Below are positions 55,937-64,000 of a stretch of 64,000 nucleotides of DNA, piece by piece. Numbering within the stretch: the first letter of the stretch is position 1; every line of letters begins with the position of its first letter. Under the pieces are notes generated by a model. It had not been told where the DNA came from and searched no databases. It saw only the letters and a program-made list of their open reading frames with translations. The translations under genes were made by a program, and so were the position numbers. This stretch comes from Alopecurus myosuroides. Taxonomy: Eukaryota > Streptophyta > Magnoliopsida > Poales > Poaceae. The stretch covers positions 20,083,639 to 20,147,638 of the forward strand of contig CM054062.1 of assembly GCA_028641055.1 (NCBI GenBank), read 5' to 3'.

Positions 55937-56511
55937 CGTGGCTCTAAATCTGAAGATGAAATCTGGCAGAAGCAGATCAAAACAAAAACACGACGAGAAA
56001 ATGATATACGGACCTCGAGGGGTTAAATAGTAGAAATATGTATAACGAAAGGAAATTGCAAGTCGAAAAGGAGTCGGTGAGGGGCTCCGGGGCGGCCGCA
56101 CCCTAGCCAGGCGCGGCCAGGGGTGGGACCGCGCCCAGGCATGGTGTGGTTCCCTCGGGCACTGTCTCCTACCCCTCTTCAGCTCAATATTTTTCATATT
56201 TTCTATATATGAATAAAATAAAAGTTGGAAAGCGATACGCGAACTTTTTCTTAACAGGACTGTTACCTATTCGAAAACGGACTGTGCAGTTTCTGGAATC
56301 TCCCTTCTAATAAACTTCTCCGGGGTCATTACTTGAATAATATCAACATCTTCATCATAAGAATCCCCAGAGATATAATGTTTGAGTCTTTGTCCATTTA
56401 CCACTTGTGTAGTGTTATCTTTTTGATTGCACCCGAACGATACACTTCTACAATAACATAAGGTCCTTCCCATCTTGAGAGTAATTTTCCTGCAAAAAAT
56501 CTGAGACGAGA

Positions 56512-57428
56512 TCAAAACAATAGAACTTTCTCCCCGACATGAAACTCTCTTTCAAGAATTCTCCTATCATGCCATTGTTTAACTTTCTCTTTGAAGAGTC
56601 TAGCATTTTCATAGGGGGTGTATCGTAGTACTTTTCTCCATTCATCTAAAGAACTCAAAACAAGCATTCTTTTCTTACCGGCAAGTTTAAAATCTTTATT
56701 AAGTTCCTTCACTGCCCAATAAGCTTTGTGTTCTAATTCTAAAGGCAAGTGACAAGCTTTTCCATAAACCATTTTATAAGAAGACATACCCATATGATTT
56801 TTATAAGCAGTTATATAAGACCATAAAGCATCATTCAACTTATCAGACCAATTTTTCCAAGATTTATTAAAAGTATTTTGCAAGTTAGATTTCATTTATC
56901 TATTCGATAATTCTACTTGCCCACTAGTTTGAGGGTGATAAGCTGAGGCAATTATATGATTAACATCATATTTAGCAAGGGTTTTTTAAAACCACCATGA
57001 ATAAAGTGAGAACCTCCATCAGTCATAAGATATATAGGCACACCAAACCTAGGGAAAATTAACATCTTTAAGAATTTTTTAATAGGTTTCACCATCAGTT
57101 ATTTTTGTAGGTATATCTTCTACCCATTTAGTAACATAATCAACAACAACAAGAATGTGAGTGTAACCATTTGAAGGAGGAAACGGACCCATAAAGTCAA
57201 ATCCCCAACAATCAAAAGGTTCAATAACAAGAGAATAACGCATAGGCATTTCGTTACGTCTAGAAATATTACCAACTCTTTGACGTTCATCACAAGATAA
57301 AAAAATTTACGTGCATGTTTAAAGAGAGTAGGCCAATAGAAACCTGATTGTAGAACCTTCTGTGCGGTTCTATCTCAAACGTGATGTCCTCCATAAGCAC
57401 TACCATGGTAGTTTTTCAATATCTCTTG
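56512..57428 (-). pseudogene. pol: EL5 integrase
   Basis: Across shifting frames I read the start of the zinc finger (HGSAYGGHH), a core with FDCWGFDFMGPFPPSNGYTH (first Asp), MTDGGSHF (second Asp) and AYHPQTSGQVELSNR (third residue, Glu present), then the C-terminal part 56895-56512 (WSDKLNDALWSYITAYKNHM through WHDRRILEREFHVGEKVLLF). At least two frameshifts and several stops separate these. The catalytic residues therefore survive while the frame is lost. Confidence 0.82.
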
Positions 57429-58043
57429 TTATTCATGATCTGGAACACATCTTCGCATAATACCATCTACTCCTTCTTTATATAAGTGTGGGTCATCCCA
57501 AAAATAAAGCCTCAAATCTTCAAAGAATTTCCTTCTTTGTTGATTTGTAAATTTTGGAGGCAAATACTTGGAAACAATAAAGTTAGCATAATCTACATAC
57601 CATGGACTATCTCGTGAGCTTACTTTTATCGTAGCCAACTGTTCATTTGGAAAACAATCATTAACAGGAATAGAGCCATAGGCAATGTTTTCCAATCTAG
57701 ACAAGTTATCAGCAACAGGATTTCCAGCGCCCTTCCTATCCACAATATGCAAATCAAACTCCTGTAAAAGCAGCACCCATCTAATAAGCCTAGACTTAGC
57801 ATCTTTCTTTTCCATAAGGTATCTAATAGCAGCATGATCAGTCTGAATAGTAAATTTTGAATCAACAATATATGGTCTTAAGTTATCACAAGAAAAAACT
57901 ACATCTAAGAACTCTTTTTCAGTGGTAGCATAATTCTTTTGAGCAGCATCAAGAGTCTTACTAGCATAATGAATAACATTGAATTTCTTATCTACTCGAT
58001 GTCCAAGAACAACACCTACAGCAAAATCACTAGCATCACACAT
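57429..58043 (-). pseudogene. pol: EL5 RNase H domain
   Basis: A 204-codon open stretch with CDASDFAVGVVLGHRVDKKF at the start, HYASKTLDAAQKNYATTEKE (the Glu motif), TDHAAIRYL (Asp motif) and VADNLSRL (last Asp motif): the full set of Ty3/Gypsy RNase H signatures. It runs on toward the integrase finger and stops at TAA after PDHE. Same frame as the RT part (58323-59057). It removes RNA from the RNA-DNA hybrid during reverse transcription. Confidence 0.85.
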
Positions 58044-58322
58044 AATTTCAAAAGGTAAATTCCAATCAGGTGATTGAACAATAGAAGCAGTAGTTAAAGC
58101 CTTTTTAAAAGTTTCAAAAGCTTCCTTACAATTATCATCAAAAACAAAAGGTACTTCTTTTTGAAGAAGATTAGTAAGAGGCTTTTATATTTTAGACAAA
58201 TCTTTAATAAACCTCCTATAAAAACCAACATGACCAAGAACACTACGAATACCTTTAACATCTTTAGGACAGAGAATTTTCTCTATTGCTTCCACTTTAG
58301 CTCGATCAACTTCAATACCTCT
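58044..58322 (-). pseudogene. pol: EL5 RT thumb and connection, broken
   Basis: Same frame as its neighbours, with stops including TAA at 58325-58323 before RGIEV and one in the connection region. RT-thumb motifs (EVDRAKVEAIEKI, LGHVGFYRRFI-like) are readable. Confidence 0.7.
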
Positions 58323-59057
58323 TTAAGAAACTTTATGCCCAAGAACAATTCCTTTATTCACCATAAAGTGGCATTTCTCCCAGTTAAGAACAAGATTAGT
58401 TTCCTCACATCTCTGCAAAACTTTATCAAGGTTGTGCAAACAGTTATCAAAATAAGTTCCATAGACGGAGAAATCATCCATGAATACTTCCATAATTTCT
58501 TCACAAAAACCACAAAAAATAGCAGACATGCATCTTTGAAACGTAGTGGGAGCATTACACAAACCAAAAGGCATACGTCTATAAGCATAAGTACCATAAG
58601 GACAAGTAAAGGTTGTTTTCTGTTGATCAGTTTCCCTAACAGCAATTTGAGAAAACCTAGAATAACCATCAAGAAAGCAAAAATGAGTTTTCTTAGACAA
58701 CCTCTCTAGCATTTGATCAATAGAAGGCAAATGATAATGATCTTTCTTAGTAACCTTGTTTACTTTCCTAAAATCAATGCACATTCTATATCCAATTACT
58801 AATCTTTGAGGAATGAGCTCATTATTTTCATTAGGCACAATAGCGATTCCTCACTTCTGAGGGACACAATGCATAGGGCTTACCCATCTACTATCAGCAA
58901 TAGGAAAAATAATACCAGCATCAAAGAGTTTTAATAACTTATTTCTTACCACTTCCTTCATCTTAGGAATTATACGGCGTTGATGTTCAACTACTGGCTT
59001 TGCAGCAGGTTCAATATTAATAACAAGCTGACATAGAGTAGGAGAAATCCCTTTCAA
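58323..59057 (-). pseudogene. pol: EL5 reverse transcriptase
   Basis: The fingers start near EHQRRIIPKMKEVVRNKLLK and DSRWVSPMHCVPQK, then a TGA (58853-58851), then the same frame continues through YRMCIDFRKVNKVTKKDHYH, DGYSRFSQIAV, FTCPYGTYAYRRMPFGLCNA and the catalytic FMDDFSVYG. The FxDD form and GYSxFxQI motif are typical for Athila. It ends at a stop after GIVLGHKVS. Apart from nonsense codons the sequence is well preserved. Confidence 0.88.
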
Positions 59058-59210
59058 AACATCAAGAGTATATCCAATAGCTCAACGGTGTTTCTTCAAT
59101 ATTCCCAATAATATTTCCTCTTCTTCACCTGAAAGTTTAGAAGTACTAATAATAGTATATGTTTTCTTATGATCAACATAAGCATATTTAAGATCATCAG
59201 GTAAAGGTTT

Positions 59211-59842
59211 TTAATCAAAAACAGGATCCTCCTTGGGTGGTAATGTGGTACCCAAATCTTCCACAGGTAAATTATGTTTCAGTATCATTGGTTGACAAAG
59301 AAGAATATCGTTGATCTCATTTCTCTCTTCCATAAATACCTCACTTTCATGGTCCTCCATATATTGCTGCAAAGTATTGTTAGGAGCAAGAGCAATAGAG
59401 GCAAGTTGTTCAACTCTAAAATTTTCATTAGGCATTTCAGATTCATAAGGAGCTCTAGCAAATTTGGAAAAATTAAACTCATAAGATTTTCCATCAAATT
59501 TAGTCAATATTTTCTCCTTCTTACAATCTATAACAGCACCACAAGTGTTCAATAAAGGTCTACCAAAGATGATAGGACAAGATTTACTAGCAGATTTACC
59601 CAACACTAGAAAATAAGTAGGATATTTAGTTTTACCACATAAAACTTCCACATCTCTAACAATACCAATCGGAAAAACAGTTTCCCTATTAGCAAGCTGA
59701 ATAACCACATCAATATCTTCAAGCTCACAAGAACCAATTTCATGCATAATTTATTTATAAGCTCATAAGGAATAGCACTAGAACTTGCACCAATATCACA
59801 CAAACCATAATAGCAATGATCACCAATCCTCACAGAAAGCAC
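59211..59842 (-). pseudogene. pol: EL5 aspartic protease region
   Basis: The active-site motif reads CDIGASSSAIP (D-x-G-A-S, the Athila variant of DTG/DSG) in the frame from 59842. A one- or two-base indel near 59750 shifts to the frame 59747-59211, which holds the flap and second half (DVVIQLANRETVFPIGIVRD, CPIIFGRPLLNTCGAVIDC) and an acidic linker toward RT. It would mature gag-pol by cleavage. Confidence 0.78.
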
Positions 59843-59869
59843 AGGAATACTAGTTTTCTTAGTTCTATT

Positions 59870-60969
59870 TGGATATGAGACAATATTAGAAGCATCCTCA
59901 CAGAAGACACTATGTTCATCCTCTGCATTTCCACATACAAGGTCTTTACTATTGCTACTGCAGGTTCAACAGTTATTTGTTCATCAGGTTCAATAGATGT
60001 CTTTATACTCTTGTTAACCTCACTAGCTACAATAGAGTGTTCTTTTCCCTTAGCAGGGAAAGGCATTTTCTCAATATAAGGCTCAGGCACAGCAGGATTA
60101 ACAACATGCACTTCTATGTTTCTAGCAGGAACAATATCTTTATAAGATGCATGGTACTTGCTCAACTCCTTTTTTGGAATATCAACCTAGGAGGCAAAGG
60201 CTTTAAGACAATTTGCAAATATTTGAGAATCAAGACCACAAATAGCACTAACATTGTAGAAATCATCAGTTCCCATAAAAGCTTTAATGAATTCACAATC
60301 ATAATTTATACATGACTTTCTACCTTTGTCATTCTCCCATCTCTTAGTGTTTTCTTGAATACGATCAAGAAGGTCCCATATAGCTTCTTCTTTCATACGT
60401 GTTAATGATCAAGAACCAGAAGCATCCAATAAATCATTATCATGCAGAGAAAGCCTTGCATAAAAACTATTGATAACAATATTACTCGGGAGCTCATGAA
60501 CGGGACATTTAAGCATTAGTAACTTCATTCTCCCCCAAGCTTGGGAAATACTCTCTCCATCATGAGGACACAAATTATATATTTGATTCTGGTCTTTATG
60601 AATCTCACTAGGAGGATAGAATTTAGAATAAAAGAGAGGTACAATTTCCTCCCATCCAATAGATTCACCATTCTTCAGCATTTTAAACCATTCAGCAACT
60701 CTATCGTTCAGCGATAAAGAAAATAATTTCCTTTTAACTTTATCCATTGTAATACATGCACACCTGAATAACTCGCATAATTCATGTATAAAAAGTAAAT
60801 GATCACCGGGATGGAAAGTTCCATCTCCATAATAGCAGTTATCCGTAACACGTCCAACAATTTTCATAGGTATTTTAAAAGGATCCAATTCAGAAGATAA
60901 TGGGTCATCTACTACCCTAGCAATAACAGTAGTAGTACCCCTAAACAGAGAACCAAAAGGATTCTCCAT
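59870..60969 (-). pseudogene. gag: EL5 gag
   Basis: ATG at 60969 (MENPFGSLFRGTTTV) opens a frame interrupted by TGA (60411-60409) and TAG (60187-60185) and otherwise continuous to about 59870. The retrotransposon gag domain is clear: HPGDHLLFIHELCELFRCAC, SLSLNDRVAEWFKMLKNGES and WEEIVPLFYSKFYPPSEIHK, with SQAWGRMKLLMLKCPVHELP. TGA stands where CGA (Arg) is plausible. No CCHC zinc knuckle was found. Codons upstream to 61095 overlap the primer site and are not coding. Confidence 0.82.
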
Positions 60970-61055
60970 AATGAAATAAAGTAGCAGACAGAAATAAAAA
61001 TAACACTCACAGTAAAAGTTTCTCTTACCAATTCCACTTAGACATGGCGCTTCAC

Positions 61056-61073
61056 TCCCTGGCAACGGCGCCA
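61056..61073 (-). other. EL5 primer-binding site, tRNA-Asp type
   Basis: Minus strand TGGCGCCGTTGCCAGGGA, 11 bases from the LTR at 61085. Confidence 0.88.
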
Positions 61074-61084
61074 GAAAATAGTCT

Positions 61085-62580
61085 TGATGACCCACAAGTA
61101 TAGGGGGTGTATCGTAGTACTTTTGATAAATAAGAGTGTCGAACCCAACGAGGAGCAGAAGGTGCTGACAAGTAGGTTGGATAGAGGATTCACTTTAATA
61201 CCAGCAAACGTGTTTTTGGTGGTTTTTTATATTGCAGATAAATAAAGTGCGAGTAAATAAAAGACAGTAAATATAATTGCAGCGAGTGGCCCAATCCTTT
61301 TTAGAGCAAAGGACAAGCCAGTTGTTCTACTTATGATTACCAAACATTCTCGAGGACACATGGGAATTTCGTCAAGCGCTTTCGTTTCATACAGTTGATT
61401 AATATTTATTGTTTTGATAGGTGTTGTGTGGGTGAACCTATGCTAATGCACTGCCCAACTAGGACTAATACATACTTGTGATTAAACCCCTTTCAAGTAT
61501 CTGCAAATACAAGAAAATAATTAAGATAAATCTAACCATAGCCTTAAACTCTCGGATCCTACACTCCCTCGTGCATCGGTTTCCCAACGGGGGTTTAGGT
61601 TTCTGTCACTCTGGCAACCCCACAATTATTAGCCAAATACACGGTGCATCCTCCTAGGCCCAAAAATCTGAAGTATCATGTAGTCTACGTTCACATGACA
61701 CCACTAGAAGAATAACACCACAACTTAAATATCAAACCACTAGATATTACTTCAACATAATTCCACTACTAACATCTTGACTTCTCCAATGTCCTCAAGA
61801 ACTAAACAAACTACTCACAATACATCATATGGATCATGATCTGAGGTGATATAATGATGAAAAAAATCTGGTCATAAAGTGTAAACACCGACAAATCTCG
61901 TAAGCATCAACTACTAACAAGTAATCCACACCGGGAGAGAGATCTAGTGAAGAACAACGATATAGAACCCTAATTATTACAACGGGATGGAGATGAATGG
62001 TGAGGTTGATGGTGCTGGTGATGATGATGACGATATTGATTATGCCCGGAGCGATGACGGTGACGATGGCGATGATTTCCCCTCTTCGGGGAGGAATTTC
62101 CCCGCCAGATTTCTCCCTGCCGGAGAGCTTTTCTCTCTCTGTTTTTTTCCTCCCCGAGCAGTCCGCGGAATATTTCCTCGATGGTTCTATGAGGCTTTGG
62201 GTTCCCGGGGGGTCAAGTACGCGAAAGGAGGTGGCCATAGGTGGGACAGGGTGGCCACACCACCCCCAGGCGCGGCCAAGGGGACGCGCCCAGGCATGGT
62301 GTGGGCCCCCTGTGGCCCCCCTCCGGGTCTCCTCGTGGCTAGCTCCCTCTTCTGTACTTCTAAGACTTCCCCAATGCCCCCTTCTTTTTCTGATCTTCTG
62401 AAATAGGGTATCTTGACGGTGTTTTTTCCATCAGATTTCTGGTCTCGGTGTTTATTCTCCAATAATAATTAAACATGCAAAATAAGATGAAATAACATAA
62501 GTAATGCAACATAATATTAAATATATCGATGAATAACAAAAAATTACAATATAAAATAGTGATGCAAAATGGACGTATCA
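61085..62580 (-). repeat. EL5 5' LTR, 1496 bp
   Basis: Same ends as 51889-53577. GAT-rich simple repeat near 61985-62080. Missing about 190 bp relative to the other LTR at about 61255. Confidence 0.9.
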
Positions 62581-63542
62581 CGTAGTACTTGCCGAGGAAG
62601 GTCCCAAGCCAGAGGGTCCTATGCTTCTCTGCCATGCCGAAAAGTATACACCCTGTGCCTTGTGGTCGATGAGGTGGCCGATAGCCACCATCAGGTCCTC
62701 CATAGTGAAGCAAATGGCGTCCATGACAACATTGTACAGCTCAGGGTGCATGTCAGTCGGCTTGCTCTCCCTGATGCCCTAGGCGACCTCCTTCACAACC
62801 TCAGTCATGCTGGAAAAAGCCTGAATCTCATCATCACCGAGAGATCCCCTCTTCCTCTTCCCAGGTTGACAGTGACCATGACCCTTTCCACGGTCGTGGG
62901 CATCACCCTGCTTGTCGGGAGGGCCATCCTGGATCACGGTATCGGACTCTTCCTATGTCGCAGCATCCTCCGGTAGGGGCATGTTGAGGGGATCTTTTGA
63001 GCCCATGGCAAACTTCCCGGTGGCCAAAATGATGGAGAAGATGGTTTTCATCTGGGTGTAGTTAAGAATAGTCTTATTCGGGAACTCGGCATCTTTCGGG
63101 TGATCCTACGATTGGAAGGACAGTTAGTTAGTAGGCATTGACAGTGACTTATGAAGGAAAGGGTAGTGTTCTAACCGTAGTATGCTCATTGGTAGTGGTC
63201 ATCTTCAAGATGATCATGAATGTTTCTTCGCACCATTGAGCCCTGCTAAGGTCCCGAAGCTTCATCACCTAGATCCACCTTTGCCTTCACTTCCTTAGGT
63301 GGTTGTACACTTAAGTAGACGTGACCTCAGTTCCATAGTGCACAAAAAGAGCCTTCACGCATGAAGTGAGATGGACTTCCTTGAAAACCTTGTCAATTCT
63401 CAATCATGGCCTGAGCTTTGTCCTTTAATAACTTTGCATTCACCTAGGATGTTATGGTTTTCACAAACTTGTGCACAATGAGGCTAGGAGGAGGACTCAT
63501 GTCGAGCACAAAATTGTCTGACATGGGCTGCGAGTCATCCAT
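62581..63542 (-). pseudogene. Myb/SANT-like domain gene, disrupted by EL5
   Basis: ATG at 63542 (MDDSQPMSDNFVLDMSPPPS) leads to VYNHLR-x-WRQRWI and MKLRDLSRAQWCEETFMIIL, a pattern I associate with the plant Myb/SANT-like (PF12776-type) repeat family. An intron 63175-63106 (GT...AG) joins in phase to DHPKDAEFPNKTILNYTQMK, a Lys/Arg patch (PGKRKRGS) and HLIDHKAQGVYF...HRTLWLGTFLGKYY. EL5 splits the last codons: across the target duplication the frame runs YYAINFIQ-stop into 51888. Stops at 63446-63444, 62955-62953, 62781-62779 and others, plus indels near 63400 and 62640, make it dead. Partner and function unknown. Confidence 0.65.
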
Positions 63543-64000
63543 GTACAACAGGATCTAGAGTCTCCAATGGGGACAAGTGCTTGACTAAGGTCATCGGTCA
63601 TGAAATCCTACATCGATAAGGCAGAACACAACCATAAATCCTTCATCTACACAAGAGAACTAGAACCGAAGAGCAATACAACTGAACATCGGCAATGATA
63701 GCCAACAAAAAAAACAACCAGATAAACCAAGATAGATGAGAGTGCACAGATCTTCTACGGCACCATATTGTCCAAACAGATCTACATTACCAGATGTGTA
63801 CAGATCTAGATTTTCTCATTCAGAAGAACTAGTCGGGTACTACGAGTTAGTGTTTGGTAACTTACAACCATCGTTGCAGATGTGAGAAGACGAAGACACC
63901 TCCAGTGAAAGCTGACCCGCCGCCGCCTCTTCCGCAAACCGGAGATGAGTGCGCTGCTTACCTGCTTGGACGAGTGACTAAAGAGCTCCCCGTGGGACAA
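63543..64000 (-). other. Upstream region of the Myb/SANT-like pseudogene
   Basis: No domain recognised. The minus-strand frame 64000-63806 is Arg-rich and open to the window edge; it may be a 5' exon or untranslated region, but I cannot support it as a gene. Confidence 0.35.

Larger units (their letters stand above)
51889..62580 (-). mobile_element. EL5: full-length Athila-lineage Gypsy retrotransposon, mutated
   Basis: LTRs 61085-62580 (5') and 51889-53577 (3') begin, on the minus strand, with TGATACG and end with TCATCA. The target duplication CGTAG is perfect (51884-51888, 62581-62585). Primer site 61073-61056 and polypurine tract 53591-53578 are present. Gene order is gag, protease, RT, RNase H, integrase and a small coiled-coil ORF in the env position. 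All large genes carry stops or frameshifts. LTR type resembles common wheat Sabrina/Fatima-like families; exact family not assigned. Confidence 0.92.

Overview
The window looks like intergenic DNA from a large-genome grass, most likely Triticeae or another Pooideae. The reasons are nested Ty3/Gypsy elements of the Tat and Athila lineages, a Cassandra-type TRIM, and Stowaway MITEs with CTCCCTCCGTCCC-like ends. I find no intact host gene, no rRNA or functional tRNA gene, and no CRISPR. The only host-like coding remnants are a Myb/SANT-like pseudogene and a short viroplasmin/RNase H1-N-like fragment beside it. Element names (LARD1, Tat1, EL2, EL3, Tat2, EL4, EL5) are local labels.

Layout. (1) 1-7284: part of a minus-strand non-autonomous element (LARD1) with 4.58-kb LTRs and only 0.5 kb of internal DNA. 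It lies inside the pol gene of Tat1. (2) 7285-17974: the rest of Tat1. It has plus-strand RT-RNaseH-aRNaseH-INT broken by three nonsense codons, then a spliced accessory gene on the opposite strand (16469 to 11577), then the 3' LTR. (3) Tat1 sits in the first LTR of EL2 (17975-33840), a non-coding, repeat-rich, Tat-like element arranged LTR-internal-LTR-internal-LTR. Its second internal region carries EL3 (26143-32705), a non-autonomous Athila-like element with an unfamiliar 208-codon gag-position ORF. (4) 33841-39464: an LTR fragment, two Stowaway MITEs, a 928-bp non-LTR insertion with 14-bp target duplications, a 5'-truncated LINE, and unassigned AT-rich repeats.

(5) 39465-46084: Tat2, a deletion derivative keeping only integrase plus the same kind of antisense gene. 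(6) 46085 to about 51135: EL4, a decayed minus-strand Athila element carrying a Cassandra-like TRIM with AACGG target duplications and 5S-like promoter boxes. (7) 51889-62580: EL5, a full-length but mutated minus-strand Athila element with a perfect CGTAG duplication, inserted in the last codons of the Myb/SANT-like pseudogene (63542 to 62581, continuing at 51888).

Inferred order of events: EL2 array, then Tat1 into its LTR, then LARD1 into Tat1; separately EL3 into EL2, the TRIM into EL4, and EL5 into the Myb/SANT-like gene. The most interesting themes are duplicated tRNA-like promoter modules in the LARD1 LTRs, antisense intron-containing genes in both Tat elements, the tandem EL2 array, and non-autonomous elements that seem to share ends with autonomous partners. 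Many stop codons are CAG/CAA/TGG to TAG/TAA/TGA changes, as expected from decay of methylated DNA.
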